64,000 bases of DNA from Pectobacterium versatile. GTDB lineage: Bacteria; Pseudomonadota; Gammaproteobacteria; Enterobacterales; Enterobacteriaceae. Below are positions 40,081 to 48,223 of this stretch, piece by piece. The notes beneath the pieces are model-generated. The model was not told where the DNA came from. It did no database searches and was given only the letters and a program-made list of their open reading frames with translations. How positions within the stretch are numbered: position 1 is the stretch's first letter; each line of letters begins with the position of its first letter. Location: assembly GCF_020166435.1 (NCBI RefSeq), contig NZ_JAINZP010000001.1, positions 62,001 to 126,000 on the forward strand. Direction: 5' to 3'. A program made the translations under genes and the position numbers.

Positions 40081-40394
40081 TGGGCGGAATCGGCGATAAT
40101 TAAATTTGAATGAATATTAAAAAATGTGACTGCAATCTCATTTATTATTAAATAATGACTTGCAATATTTTATTGGTTGTTAAATTAACGAATTTTAATG
40201 TAGTGATTTTTGTTTTCATTTATTTAACATTTAAAGTGAGTGAAGTGGATTAATGCTATGAAAGTAATGAGAAATAACCGTGTTTATTTATATCGGCAAT
40301 TTTAACCAAAATAAGCAAATCGGTTAATTTAAAGAGAAAATAACGCGAAAAGAATAACCCGCCTCCTTTCTGCCTGCCGGGCAGGTTGCCAAAT
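40081..40394. other. Central part of the divergent heme promoter region
   Basis: AT-rich sequence between the two Fur-type sites, with no gene. It should hold the divergent promoters of the receptor and hutW; no individual -35/-10 pair stands out. Confidence 0.5.
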
Positions 40395-40413
40395 AAAAAT
40401 AATTATCATTTAA
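40395..40413. promoter_or_regulatory. Fur-like box upstream of hutW
   Basis: The core AATAATTATCATT (40398-40410) matches the Fur core AATGATnATCATT with one mismatch. It ends 30 bases before the hutW start. Confidence 0.65.
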
Positions 40414-40443
40414 TTTATTTTATTGATTATTTGGGGGCCGTTA

Positions 40444-41757
40444 ATGAACATCGATTTGACGCCGTATTATGCCGAGCCCGGTGAGCAGCCTTTTGGCGCC
40501 CGACGTATGGCAATGCCTTGGCGCAACCATGTGCCGCTTTCACCAGAACAGATTCCGGCCGGTTGGCAGACGCTGAAGCAGCAGACCGTGCCTGCGCGTA
40601 AGCGTCTGCTCTATCTGCACATTCCTTTCTGCGCCACGCACTGCACGTTCTGCGGTTTTTATCAAAACAAACTGCGTGATGACAGCACGGCGACCTATAC
40701 CCGCTATTTGTTGCAGGAACTGGCGATGGAAGCGGATAGCCCGCTGCATCAGTCTGCGCCGATTCATGCGGTGTACTTTGGTGGTGGTACGCCAACGGCG
40801 CTGGCGGCCGATGAACTGTCACAGATCATTCGCGCGATCCGTACCTCTCTGCCGCTGGCACCAGACTGTGAAATCACGGTGGAAGGGCGGGCGATGGATT
40901 TTGACGATGAGCGAATCGATGCCTGTCTGGACGCGGGAGCGAACCGCTTCTCCATTGGGATTCAGACGTTCGATACCCGTATTCGCCAGCGTATGGCGCG
41001 TACGTCAGATAAGCAGCAGTCAATTCGCTTCCTTGAGCGCCTGTGCGAGCGAGACAGAGCCGCCGTAGTGTGCGATCTGATGTTCGGCCTGCCGGAACAA
41101 ACGCCGGAAATCTGGCGCGAAGATCTGGCGATCGTCAGTGATTTACCGTTAGACGGCGTCGATCTGTATGCGCTTAATCTGTTACCGACCACGCCGCTGG
41201 CGAAAGCGGCCGAAAACCAGCGTGTCGCGCTGCCTGATGTAGTGGCCCGTCGTGATTTTTACCGAACTGGCGCGGCATTTCTGGCCGATGCTGGCTGGCA
41301 CCAGCTTAGCAACAGTCACTGGGCGCGCACCACGCGTGAACGCAACTTGTACAACCTGCTGATTAAACAGGGCGCGGACTGTCTGGCAATGGGAAGCGGT
41401 GCGGGCGGCAATATAAACGGGCAAGCCTACATGATGGAACGCAGCCTGGAGCGCTACTACCAGCAGATCGACCAGGGGCAAAAACCGATCATGATGATGA
41501 CACCAGCCAGTCCTACCGGGCCGTGGCAGCATCAGCTTCAGGCGGGTATTGAGGTCGGGCGTATCAAGCTGCCTCAACTGACGCGACATGCCCGTGAACT
41601 TCAGCCGTTACTCAGCCAGTGGCATCAGGCCGGGCTGACCTGCGACGATTCCACCTGCCTGCGCCTGACCAATGATGGCCGCTTCTGGGCGAATAACCTG
41701 ATGCAGGCATTACAACAAATTATCCCCCAGCTTAATGCCGAAGAGCATGCGCACTAA
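40444..41757 (+). CDS. hutW: Heme utilisation radical SAM protein HutW/ChuW
   Basis: A 437-residue radical SAM enzyme of the HemN-like HutW/ChuW group. The [4Fe-4S] motif CxxxCxxC is at C63, C67 and C70 (PFCATHCTFCGF), with FGGGTPTAL near 112 as the following glycine-rich strand. ChuW opens heme anaerobically to give anaerobilin and free iron in enteric pathogens. The ATG at 40444 is preceded by GGGGG; an in-frame TTG at 40423 is possible but less likely. A Fur-like box precedes it. hutX follows after 14 bases. Confidence 0.9.
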   Translation: MNIDLTPYYAEPGEQPFGARRMAMPWRNHVPLSPEQIPAGWQTLKQQTVPARKRLLYLHIPFCATHCTFCGFYQNKLRDDSTATYTRYLLQELAMEADSPLHQSAPIHAVYFGGGTPTALAADELSQIIRAIRTSLPLAPDCEITVEGRAMDFDDERIDACLDAGANRFSIGIQTFDTRIRQRMARTSDKQQSIRFLERLCERDRAAVVCDLMFGLPEQTPEIWREDLAIVSDLPLDGVDLYALNLLPTTPLAKAAENQRVALPDVVARRDFYRTGAAFLADAGWHQLSNSHWARTTRERNLYNLLIKQGADCLAMGSGAGGNINGQAYMMERSLERYYQQIDQGQKPIMMMTPASPTGPWQHQLQAGIEVGRIKLPQLTRHARELQPLLSQWHQAGLTCDDSTCLRLTNDGRFWANNLMQALQQIIPQLNAEEHAH

Positions 41758-41771
41758 CCGGAGACGCAACG

Positions 41772-42272
41772 ATGACCATGACACTGAATGAATTACTGGC
41801 AACCAACCCTGATGGCACACTGGAAGAGATTGCCGGAAAGTATAATACCTCGCTGTTTGCTGTCGTTGAGGCCTTGCCTGCGGCTCAGCGTACGCTGGCA
41901 ACGGGCGATCGTTTCGATCAGGTCTGGGACACGATTGCGACCTGGGGTGAAGTGACGCTCATCAGCCACACGGCAGACGCGATTCTGGAATTCAAGAGCG
42001 AGCTACCCACCGGTACGCACCGTCACGGTTACTTTAACCTGCGCGGCAAAAATGGCCTGAGCGGGCATATCCGTGCAACGAGCTGTCAGCACATTGCATT
42101 TATTGAGCGTAAGTTCATGGGGATGGACACCGCGTCCGTGGTGTTCTTTAATGCCAGCGGTGCAGCGATGTTTAAAATTTTCCTTGGACGAGACAGCCAC
42201 CGTCAGCTGCTGAGCGCTCAGGTTGAGGCGTTCCGTGCGCTGGCGAGTGAATTACAACCGGAGCAGGTATGA
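41772..42272 (+). CDS. hutX: Heme utilisation cystosolic protein HutX/ChuX
   Basis: A 166-residue protein of the HutX/ChuX family, a cytosolic heme-binding partner thought to hand heme to a degrading enzyme. Characteristic stretches are GTLEEIAGKYNTSLFAVVEALP (here from residue 15), TLISHTADAILEFK and GYFNLRGKNGLSGHI, with histidines around residues 82-84. GGAG lies upstream at normal distance. It overlaps the next gene by four bases (ATGA), so the two are translationally coupled. Confidence 0.9.
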   Translation: MTMTLNELLATNPDGTLEEIAGKYNTSLFAVVEALPAAQRTLATGDRFDQVWDTIATWGEVTLISHTADAILEFKSELPTGTHRHGYFNLRGKNGLSGHIRATSCQHIAFIERKFMGMDTASVVFFNASGAAMFKIFLGRDSHRQLLSAQVEAFRALASELQPEQV

Positions 42273-42898
42273 CGTGGTTACTTTTCGGCGCAGGCAATGG
42301 GGTTGGCGCCTGCTTATTACAGCGCGCCATTGAGTGCGAGCAGGCGGTCATACTCGTCTTGCGTAATCCTGAACAGGCCAAACACTGGCGTGAGCAGGGA
42401 ATGACGGTCGTGGAAGGCGATGCCTGCGACCCAGAAACGGTAGCGGAAGCCTGTCGTGTGGCGGGGCCTTCTGCCATTGTGGTATCGACAATGGGCGGCG
42501 GCACGGTAAATTATCAGGGCCATCGCACGGTGATCGATGGCGCAGAGCAGGCAGGCATCAAGCGTATGCTGCTGGTGACGTCACTGGGCTGCGGCGATAG
42601 CTGGCCGCTGTTGTCGCCACGCGCCAGAGCCGCGTTTGGCTTCGCGGTGCGTGAGAAATCGCTGGCAGAAAGCTGGTTGCAAAGCAGTACGTTGGATCAC
42701 TGTATCGTTCGTCCCGGCGGCCTGCTGGACGTGGTCGCGACGCACAATGCAAAACTGACGCAGGGTGCTGCTACGCTGGGATTGGTGTCACGCTGGGATG
42801 TCGCGCTGGCGGTTGATCAGCTGTTGCAGCAACCCGTGTTTGGCAATCACATCTACAATCTGATCGATCCCGATCTCACGATGCCCGCCATTCCGTAA
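42269..42898 (+). CDS. NAD(P)-binding reductase, ChuY-like
   Basis: A 209-residue short Rossmann protein of the NmrA/atypical SDR type. The nucleotide-binding loop is GAGNGVG (residues 7-13); TSLGCGDSW near 108 and the ending NHIYNLIDPDL are also of this family. In E. coli O157:H7 the gene after chuX, chuY, encodes the NADPH-dependent anaerobilin reductase; the same gene order and size make this the best reading here. A stem-loop follows at 42924-42944. Confidence 0.82.
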   Translation: MTWLLFGAGNGVGACLLQRAIECEQAVILVLRNPEQAKHWREQGMTVVEGDACDPETVAEACRVAGPSAIVVSTMGGGTVNYQGHRTVIDGAEQAGIKRMLLVTSLGCGDSWPLLSPRARAAFGFAVREKSLAESWLQSSTLDHCIVRPGGLLDVVATHNAKLTQGAATLGLVSRWDVALAVDQLLQQPVFGNHIYNLIDPDLTMPAIP

Positions 42899-42923
42899 CC
42901 TTCGCTATTTTGTCGTCAATGTT

Positions 42924-42944
42924 GCCGGGAGAATTCATCCCGGC
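42924..42944 (+). terminator. Hairpin after the hutW-hutX-chuY unit
   Basis: A seven-pair stem GCCGGGA/TCCCGGC with a seven-base loop, 25 bases after the stop. There is no T run, so it may need Rho or act as a 3' stabiliser. Confidence 0.45.
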
Positions 42945-43058
42945 ATCAGTCAAACTGTTATAGTCAATCTGTCGAAAACTGTATCTGTTATCTCTCATGT
43001 GGCTATGTTCTAATCGATGCAAGCAGTGTTGTATTCCTCAAGCACGATGGTGATGACG

Positions 43059-43535
43059 ATGGATGAAGTAAAACGCCTTCTGACCGAAGAGATCGAACGT
43101 ATTAATCGGGAAGAAAAACGCGACAATAAAATACGTTTTAGCCGTAAATTCATGCAGTCTCACCCCTATCTGTTTGCCGCGATGCTGGTGAGCTACGTGC
43201 CAGTCGCGATCATCCTTTTTTATGCCCCTTATTTTGGTTTGCCCTATCTGATCGGCTTTACCGTTTTCCTGCTGGTGATGACGCTGGCCCTCTCAGTGGA
43301 TATCAATCCGACCTATCGCTTTGAAGACATTGATACCCTGGATCTCCGCGTTTGCTATAACGGCGAGTGGTTTACTGTCCGCCACGTGTCGCAGGACACG
43401 CAGGATAAGCTGTTACACAACGAGCAGGTGCCGTCAGCCGTGAAAGCGGGGATAGAGAAAATCCGACGCACCAAAGGTGACGTTGATTTTTACGACGTCT
43501 TCTCGCTGGCCTACCACCAACAGCCTTCCCGTTAG
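43059..43535 (+). CDS. ylaC: Inner-membrane protein YlaC
   Basis: A 158-residue protein of the enterobacterial YlaC family, function unknown. The N-terminal EEIERINREEKRDNKIRFS, two close hydrophobic helices (about residues 37-78), and the conserved soluble block YRFEDIDTLDLRVCYNGEW (near 87) are visible. The ATG at 43059 matches the E. coli YlaC start; in-frame ATGs at 43053, 43047 and upstream exist, and the ribosome binding site does not decide between them. Confidence 0.85.
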   Translation: MDEVKRLLTEEIERINREEKRDNKIRFSRKFMQSHPYLFAAMLVSYVPVAIILFYAPYFGLPYLIGFTVFLLVMTLALSVDINPTYRFEDIDTLDLRVCYNGEWFTVRHVSQDTQDKLLHNEQVPSAVKAGIEKIRRTKGDVDFYDVFSLAYHQQPSR

Positions 43536-43583
43536 CAGGCTCTTTCTGCCCTCAAACCGCCCCATTTCGTGATGACCAAATAA

Positions 43584-43607
43584 TGCGCATGGCTTTTTCT
43601 ATGCGCA
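43584..43607 (+). terminator. Hairpin after ylaC
   Basis: A seven-pair stem TGCGCAT/ATGCGCA whose ten-base loop contains five T. There is no clear T run after it. It is the likely 3' end structure of ylaC. Confidence 0.4.
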
Positions 43608-43698
43608 GATTTTCATGGTGGCTGGTTTTCGTCGAGATACTGGTTTTCATGTAGTCATAATGCTACGTTCATTAGAAGCAGCAAGCGCCGCATTCTTG

Positions 43699-43746
43699 TG
43701 GTTTTTCAGACCGATGGTTTTTCAGGTTGATGGTTTTTCAAATACG
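43699..43746 (+). repeat. Three tandem 16-bp repeats
   Basis: Units start TGGTTTTTCA at 43699, 43715 and 43731; the first two read TGGTTTTTCAGACCGA and TGGTTTTTCAGGTTGA. Looser TGGTTTTC words occur at about 43623 and 43642. The array ends 15 bases before the glutamine amidotransferase start. Confidence 0.85.
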
Positions 43747-43760
43747 GGCAGAACAGGACG

Positions 43761-44483
43761 ATGAGCGAAAAGGTATTGCTGGTGATTCAGTTGGGCCAAC
43801 CGCCGGAAGGCATCGCGTCTCAGGTGGGGCAGCAGGGAAAGTGGTTTACCGATGCGGTGCAGGGTAAGACGCAGCCGGTGAAGGTGGTTCGTCCCGATCT
43901 TGGGGAGCCGCTACCGGCATTTGATACGCTGGCGGCGGTGGTGATTTCCGGCTCGTGGTCGATGGTCACGGATCGGCTGGATTGGAGTGAATACACCGCG
44001 GGCTGGTTGCGTGAAGCGTATTACGCGGATGTTCCGCTGCTGGGCGTGTGCTATGGGCATCAACTGTTAGCCGATGCGCTGGGCGGCAAAGTAGGGGATA
44101 ACCCGAACGGCAAGGAAGTCGGCGTTCAGGTTGTGACAACCCATGAAGCTGCCGCGCACGATATCTTACTGCGTGATTATCCGCAGCAGTTTGGCGCTTA
44201 TCTGACGCATCAGCAATCCGTGCTGGAACCGCCAGCGGGCGCGCAGGTTCTGGCGAGTTCAGAGATGGATGGCTGCCAGATTATCCGCTACAGCGATAAA
44301 GTGTTGACCGTACAATTTCATCCGGAATTCAGCGCGGACATCATGCTGACATGCCTGCGTCATAATGAAACGGCCCTGCGACAGGGTGGGTGGGATGTCG
44401 ATCGGATGATGGATATTCCGCAGGAACCCGTCTGGGCGCGCAAGATCCTGCTGGATTTTGTACAACGCTACGCGGCGAAATAG
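43761..44483 (+). CDS. Class I glutamine amidotransferase (GATase1)
   Basis: A stand-alone class I glutamine amidotransferase domain of 240 residues, similar in pattern to YfeJ and the GuaA amidotransferase part. The catalytic triad is complete: C97 in LGVCYGHQLL, H187 and E189 in VQFHPEFS; the oxyanion strand VISGSWSMV lies near 61. It should release ammonia from glutamine or hydrolyse a gamma-glutamyl bond; the acceptor is unknown. The next gene on the same strand, a MocR-type regulator, starts 108 bases downstream, so they may form a unit. Confidence 0.88.
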   Translation: MSEKVLLVIQLGQPPEGIASQVGQQGKWFTDAVQGKTQPVKVVRPDLGEPLPAFDTLAAVVISGSWSMVTDRLDWSEYTAGWLREAYYADVPLLGVCYGHQLLADALGGKVGDNPNGKEVGVQVVTTHEAAAHDILLRDYPQQFGAYLTHQQSVLEPPAGAQVLASSEMDGCQIIRYSDKVLTVQFHPEFSADIMLTCLRHNETALRQGGWDVDRMMDIPQEPVWARKILLDFVQRYAAK

Positions 44484-44591
44484 CCCTCGAACAACGCGTT
44501 ATTGTCGATAAAGCGTCCTTCTCGATCGTCACTCATCGGTGATGGTCGAGCCAAAAATCATGACAGACTCATCCACCGAAACCGTAGCGCT

Positions 44592-46043
44592 ATGGCAAAG
44601 TTTGAACAGCTCGCTCACCAAATCCGTGAGCAGCTTCAGGAAGGGATCTGGCAGCCGGGCGATAAACTGCCCTCGCTGCGGGAAAAATCACTGCACTCGG
44701 GCATGAGCCTGATGACCGTGCTGCACGCGTATCAGCTGCTGGAAAGTCAGGGGCTGATTGTGTCGCGTCCGCAGTCGGGTTATTACGCGGCACCGCAGCT
44801 GTCCGCATTACCGGCAGACAGCCTGCATTCGCCCGTGGGGCAGGAGCGCGTTCAGTTGACCGAAGACGTGGACGTCAATGCCTTCATTTTTGATGTGCTT
44901 CAGGCCAGCAAAGATCCGGCGGTGATGCCGTTCGGATCGGCGTTTCCCGATCCGCAGCTCTTTCCACAGCGTCAACTGACGCGCTCGCTGGCCTCGGTGG
45001 CGCGTCATATGCAGCCACAGAGCGCGCTGGATAATTTGCCGCCGGGTAATGAGAGCCTGAGGAAGAACATCGCCCAGCGCTATGCGTTGCAGGGGATTGC
45101 CGTCTCGCCCGATGAGATTGTGATTACGGCGGGGGCGATGGAGTCCCTCAATCTCAGTCTTCAGGTACTGACGGAGCCGGGCGATTACGTGGTGATCGAA
45201 TCCCCGGCTTTTTACGGTGCGCTACAGGCGATCGAACGCCTTAAACTCAAAGCGATTGCGATAGCGACCGATCCGCAGCAGGGCATCGATCTTGACGCGT
45301 TGCAGCAGGCGCTGAATGATTATCCGATCAAAGCCTGTTGGTTGATGACCAATTTTCATAACCCGCTTGGCTGCACGCTGTCCTGGGAGAAGAAACAGCG
45401 GCTGGTGGCGATGCTGGAGAAACACGGTGTTGGGCTGGTAGAAGATGACGTCTACAGTGAGCTTTACACTGGCCTGCAACGCCCGCTACCCGCGAAGGCG
45501 TTGGATAAAAAAGGCACGATTCTGCACTGTTCCTCGTTTTCTAAAAATCTGGTGGCAGGGTTCCGCATTGGCTGGGTAGCGGCAGGGAGCCATGCGGGCA
45601 GCATTCAGCGTTTACAACTGATGAGTACATTATCAACCAGTGCACCGATGCAGCTGGCGATTGCGGATTATCTGGCGACCAGCAGCTATGACAGCCACCT
45701 GCGCCGCCTGCGGCGAGCGCTGGAGCAGCGCAAACATGCGGCATTACAGTCGCTACGCCGACACTTTCCGGGCGAGGTCCGCATTAATCATTCGCAAGGC
45801 GGCTATTTTCTCTGGCTGGAGTTGCCTGAAGGTGTCAGCAGCACGGAGCTATACCGTCGTGCGCTGGAGCGGGGCGTCAGCATTGCACCGGGGAAAATGT
45901 TCACGACCGGCGACAAATACGATCGCTATTTCCGCTTTAACGCGTCCTACGAATGGGACGATCGCTGCGAACAAAGTGTGATCGTCTTAGCATCGCTGAT
46001 TCGGACGCAGATAGGCGAACGTCTGACCCGATCACCCCTTTAG
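44592..46043 (+). CDS. MocR/GntR-type regulator with aminotransferase domain (YjiR-like)
   Basis: A 483-residue PLP-dependent transcription factor. The GntR winged helix covers about residues 1-70 (QIREQLQEGIWQPGDKLPSL, then VLHAYQLLESQGLI), and the fold type I aminotransferase domain about 100-480. The Schiff-base lysine is K318 in CSSFSKN, with NFHNPLG near 254 and DDVYSEL near 285. It resembles E. coli YjiR. The ATG at 44592 gives the usual MocR start; the frame is open 30 codons further upstream, and the ribosome binding site is weak. MocR proteins typically control neighbouring genes in vitamin B6 or amino-compound metabolism. Confidence 0.87.
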   Translation: MAKFEQLAHQIREQLQEGIWQPGDKLPSLREKSLHSGMSLMTVLHAYQLLESQGLIVSRPQSGYYAAPQLSALPADSLHSPVGQERVQLTEDVDVNAFIFDVLQASKDPAVMPFGSAFPDPQLFPQRQLTRSLASVARHMQPQSALDNLPPGNESLRKNIAQRYALQGIAVSPDEIVITAGAMESLNLSLQVLTEPGDYVVIESPAFYGALQAIERLKLKAIAIATDPQQGIDLDALQQALNDYPIKACWLMTNFHNPLGCTLSWEKKQRLVAMLEKHGVGLVEDDVYSELYTGLQRPLPAKALDKKGTILHCSSFSKNLVAGFRIGWVAAGSHAGSIQRLQLMSTLSTSAPMQLAIADYLATSSYDSHLRRLRRALEQRKHAALQSLRRHFPGEVRINHSQGGYFLWLELPEGVSSTELYRRALERGVSIAPGKMFTTGDKYDRYFRFNASYEWDDRCEQSVIVLASLIRTQIGERLTRSPL

Positions 46044-46279
46044 AGGTGTGGAGATGTTTGCCGCTTTTCTGCTACTGTTTCCGTCATGGCGGAAGGTGGC
46101 GGCATTGATGGCGAAAAACAGCCATAACCTTGCCGGAAATCAGGAAGTCGATAGGCACGATGCGTATAATCTCGGCTAAAGCTGAGCGATACCTGCTATC
46201 TTTCGGACCGCGCTGGCGGCCTTCCTGCACCCCGAAATCTATCGGATAGACAACGTAAATAACAGGAAAAACCACCCTG

Positions 46280-47209
46280 ATGAGTATTCGCATTGTTCCT
46301 CAGGAACAGTTAGAACAGAACGAAAAATCGATGCCGGAAGGGAACATCCCTCCGCTGCTTTTTGCTAATCTGAAAAGCCTGTACAGCAGCCGCGCGGAGC
46401 GTCTGCGTCAGTTAGCTGAAGAGCACCCGTTGGGGGACTATCTCACCTTCGCCGCAGGCGTGGTGGAAGCCCAGCAGAAGGTATTGCACGATCATCCGTT
46501 GAAGCTTGACCTGAGTGATGTGCTGAAACAGTCCGGTGAACGTCCACCGCTCGATATCGCGGTGTTCCCGCGTGATGCGCACTGGCACACGCTGCTGCGT
46601 GCGTTGATCGAAGAATTAAAACCGGATGCCAGCGGACAGGTGTTATCCACGCTGGAGAATCTGGAAAAAGCCTCAGAGCAGGAGCTGGAAGAACAGGCAA
46701 CGGCACTGTTGCAACACGAGTTTCGTGCCGAGAGCAATGATAAAGCCCCGTTCATCTGGGCAGCGCTATCGCTGTTTTGGGCGCAGATGGCAAGCCAACT
46801 GCCCGGTAAAGCGCGCGCCGTACCCGGCGAACATCGCCAGTTCTGCCCCGTGTGCGGCAGTATTCCTGTATCGGGTGTGGTGCAGTTAGGTACCTCCAGC
46901 GGGCTGCGTTATCTGCACTGTAATCTGTGCGAGAGCGAATGGCACATGGTGCGGGTGAAATGCAGCAACTGTGAAGAATCGAGCGAGCTGAACTATTGGT
47001 CGCTGGATAGCGAGAATTCCGCTATCAAAGCGGAAAGCTGTGGTCACTGTGGCACGTATCTGAAACTGTTGTATCAGGAAAAAGATCACCGTGTAGAAGC
47101 CGTCGCTGACGATTTGGCATCGCTGGTACTGGATGTGAAAATGGAGGAAGAAGGTTTTTCTCGCAGTAGCATCAATCCCTTCCTGTTCCCGGAAAGTTCG
47201 ATCGAATAG
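46280..47209 (+). CDS. fdhE: Formate dehydrogenase accessory protein FdhE
   Basis: A 309-residue cytoplasmic chaperone needed for assembly or Tat-dependent quality control of respiratory formate dehydrogenases. Four CxxC pairs, expected to bind iron, are present: C189/C192, C214/C217, C228/C231 and C254/C257. The N-terminal half is helical. No formate dehydrogenase structural gene lies in the window, in contrast to enteric genomes where fdhE is next to fdo genes. AGGAAA is 11 bases upstream. A terminator hairpin follows. Confidence 0.95.
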   Translation: MSIRIVPQEQLEQNEKSMPEGNIPPLLFANLKSLYSSRAERLRQLAEEHPLGDYLTFAAGVVEAQQKVLHDHPLKLDLSDVLKQSGERPPLDIAVFPRDAHWHTLLRALIEELKPDASGQVLSTLENLEKASEQELEEQATALLQHEFRAESNDKAPFIWAALSLFWAQMASQLPGKARAVPGEHRQFCPVCGSIPVSGVVQLGTSSGLRYLHCNLCESEWHMVRVKCSNCEESSELNYWSLDSENSAIKAESCGHCGTYLKLLYQEKDHRVEAVADDLASLVLDVKMEEEGFSRSSINPFLFPESSIE

Positions 47210-47219
47210 CCAGTCTAAT

Positions 47220-47252
47220 CGGTGAAGCACGTTCGGGCTTCACCGCCTTTCT
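47220..47252. terminator. Terminator hairpin between fdhE and the DUF202 genes
   Basis: A nine-pair stem CGGTGAAGC/GCTTCACCG with an eight-base loop, followed by CCTTTCTT. It lies between convergent genes and may serve fdhE mainly. Confidence 0.65.
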
Positions 47253-47262
47253 TGCAAAAAAC

Positions 47263-47589
47263 CTATCCTTGCCACACGCCGCTGAAGTGCAGCAACAAGA
47301 CCAGCGCAGTTATCGCGATTGACGATGACGTAAGGACGATCAGTCCGTGGCTGACGCGTGATAACACCGGTTGGCAAGAGGCGTTAAAGCGGTAGCGCAA
47401 AATCGCCAGCACCGACATCAGAGCGGAGACGCACAAAAGCAGGATAGCGCAGGCAAAAACGGCGCGACTGTCATCTACCATGCTTAAACGAAAACACAGC
47501 AGGCTATTTATCAGCATCACAAACAGGGTGCGTGTCCAGGCCATACCGGTTCGCTGCGGCTGTAAACCGGGATCGCGAGTTGTTTCCAT
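47263..47589 (-). CDS. DUF202 inner-membrane protein (YidG-like)
   Basis: A 108-residue protein with three hydrophobic segments. The N-terminal signature DPGLQPQRTGMAWTRT is that of the DUF202 family (YidG). Its function is unknown. It lies three bases downstream of a second DUF202 gene, so the two are co-transcribed, apparently behind the cytochrome bd genes. Confidence 0.85.
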   Translation of the reverse strand: METTRDPGLQPQRTGMAWTRTLFVMLINSLLCFRLSMVDDSRAVFACAILLLCVSALMSVLAILRYRFNASCQPVLSRVSHGLIVLTSSSIAITALVLLLHFSGVWQG

Positions 47590-47592
47590 GTG

Positions 47593-47958
47593 CTACCCGA
47601 ACAGGATCATGGCGGCAAGCGCGATGGCAATGAGGGTGATAAATAGCGTCACGATCAGCAGCATCGGCGTATACGGCATATCACTTTCCTGACGCATGGC
47701 TTTCTCATTGCTGACCCAGCGACGATAGGCCAGACCGCCGAGCAATGCCGCACAGACGACCAGCAGCAGAGCCAGCCCCTGACGCACCAGCGGATCGAGA
47801 TGAACGGTAAATTGGTCGATACCCACCGCACCTGCAAGAAACGCCAGCGCGGTGCGAATCCACGCTAGAAAGGTGCGCTCATTCGCTAATGAAAAGCGGT
47901 AGTCCGGGGTTTTCCCCTGACTCCACCACGGCGTTTTGTCCTGTCTGGGTGTTGTCAT
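47593..47958 (-). CDS. DUF202 inner-membrane protein (YidH-like)
   Basis: A DUF202 protein with the signature YRFSLANERTFLAWIRTALAFLAGAVG and three hydrophobic segments, like E. coli YidH. I chose the ATG at 47958 (121 residues), nearer the E. coli length, but an in-frame ATG at 47991 exists and neither has a good ribosome binding site. It lies about 140 bases downstream of cydX on the same strand. Function unknown. Confidence 0.8.
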   Translation of the reverse strand: MTTPRQDKTPWWSQGKTPDYRFSLANERTFLAWIRTALAFLAGAVGIDQFTVHLDPLVRQGLALLLVVCAALLGGLAYRRWVSNEKAMRQESDMPYTPMLLIVTLFITLIAIALAAMILFG

Positions 47959-48099
47959 GTCGTCGTCTGATTTCAGGTTAAAAGAGGGCATCTGATTGGG
48001 CGCAGCGTCTGCATTCTAGCGCCCTTGGCGAGTTTCGTCTGCCCTGATGACTGTCTCAGTACGAAATGATGAAGCGCCCGATGGCGGCGCTTCGTTCTC

Positions 48100-48204
48100 T
48101 CAAGGGGCGTCTTTGCCCGCTTCATGGTTCTCAACGGCCAGCGCGGTGACCAGCGCGAACGCGCAGGCCAGCAGCGTGCCCAGTATCCAGGCGAAATACC
48201 ACAT
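48100..48204 (-). CDS. cydX: Cytochrome bd small subunit CydX (YbgT)
   Basis: A 34-residue single-helix membrane peptide with the CydX pattern MWYFAWILGTLLACAFA at the start, followed by an acidic ending. CydX is required for a stable and active cytochrome bd oxidase and binds next to CydA. An AGGAG (minus strand) lies upstream at a normal distance, and the gene starts 19 bases after cydB ends. No ybgE follows, unlike the classical cyd operon beside tol-pal. Confidence 0.93.
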   Translation of the reverse strand: MWYFAWILGTLLACAFALVTALAVENHEAGKDAP

Positions 48205-48223
48205 TTTCTTTCTCCTCAAATCG

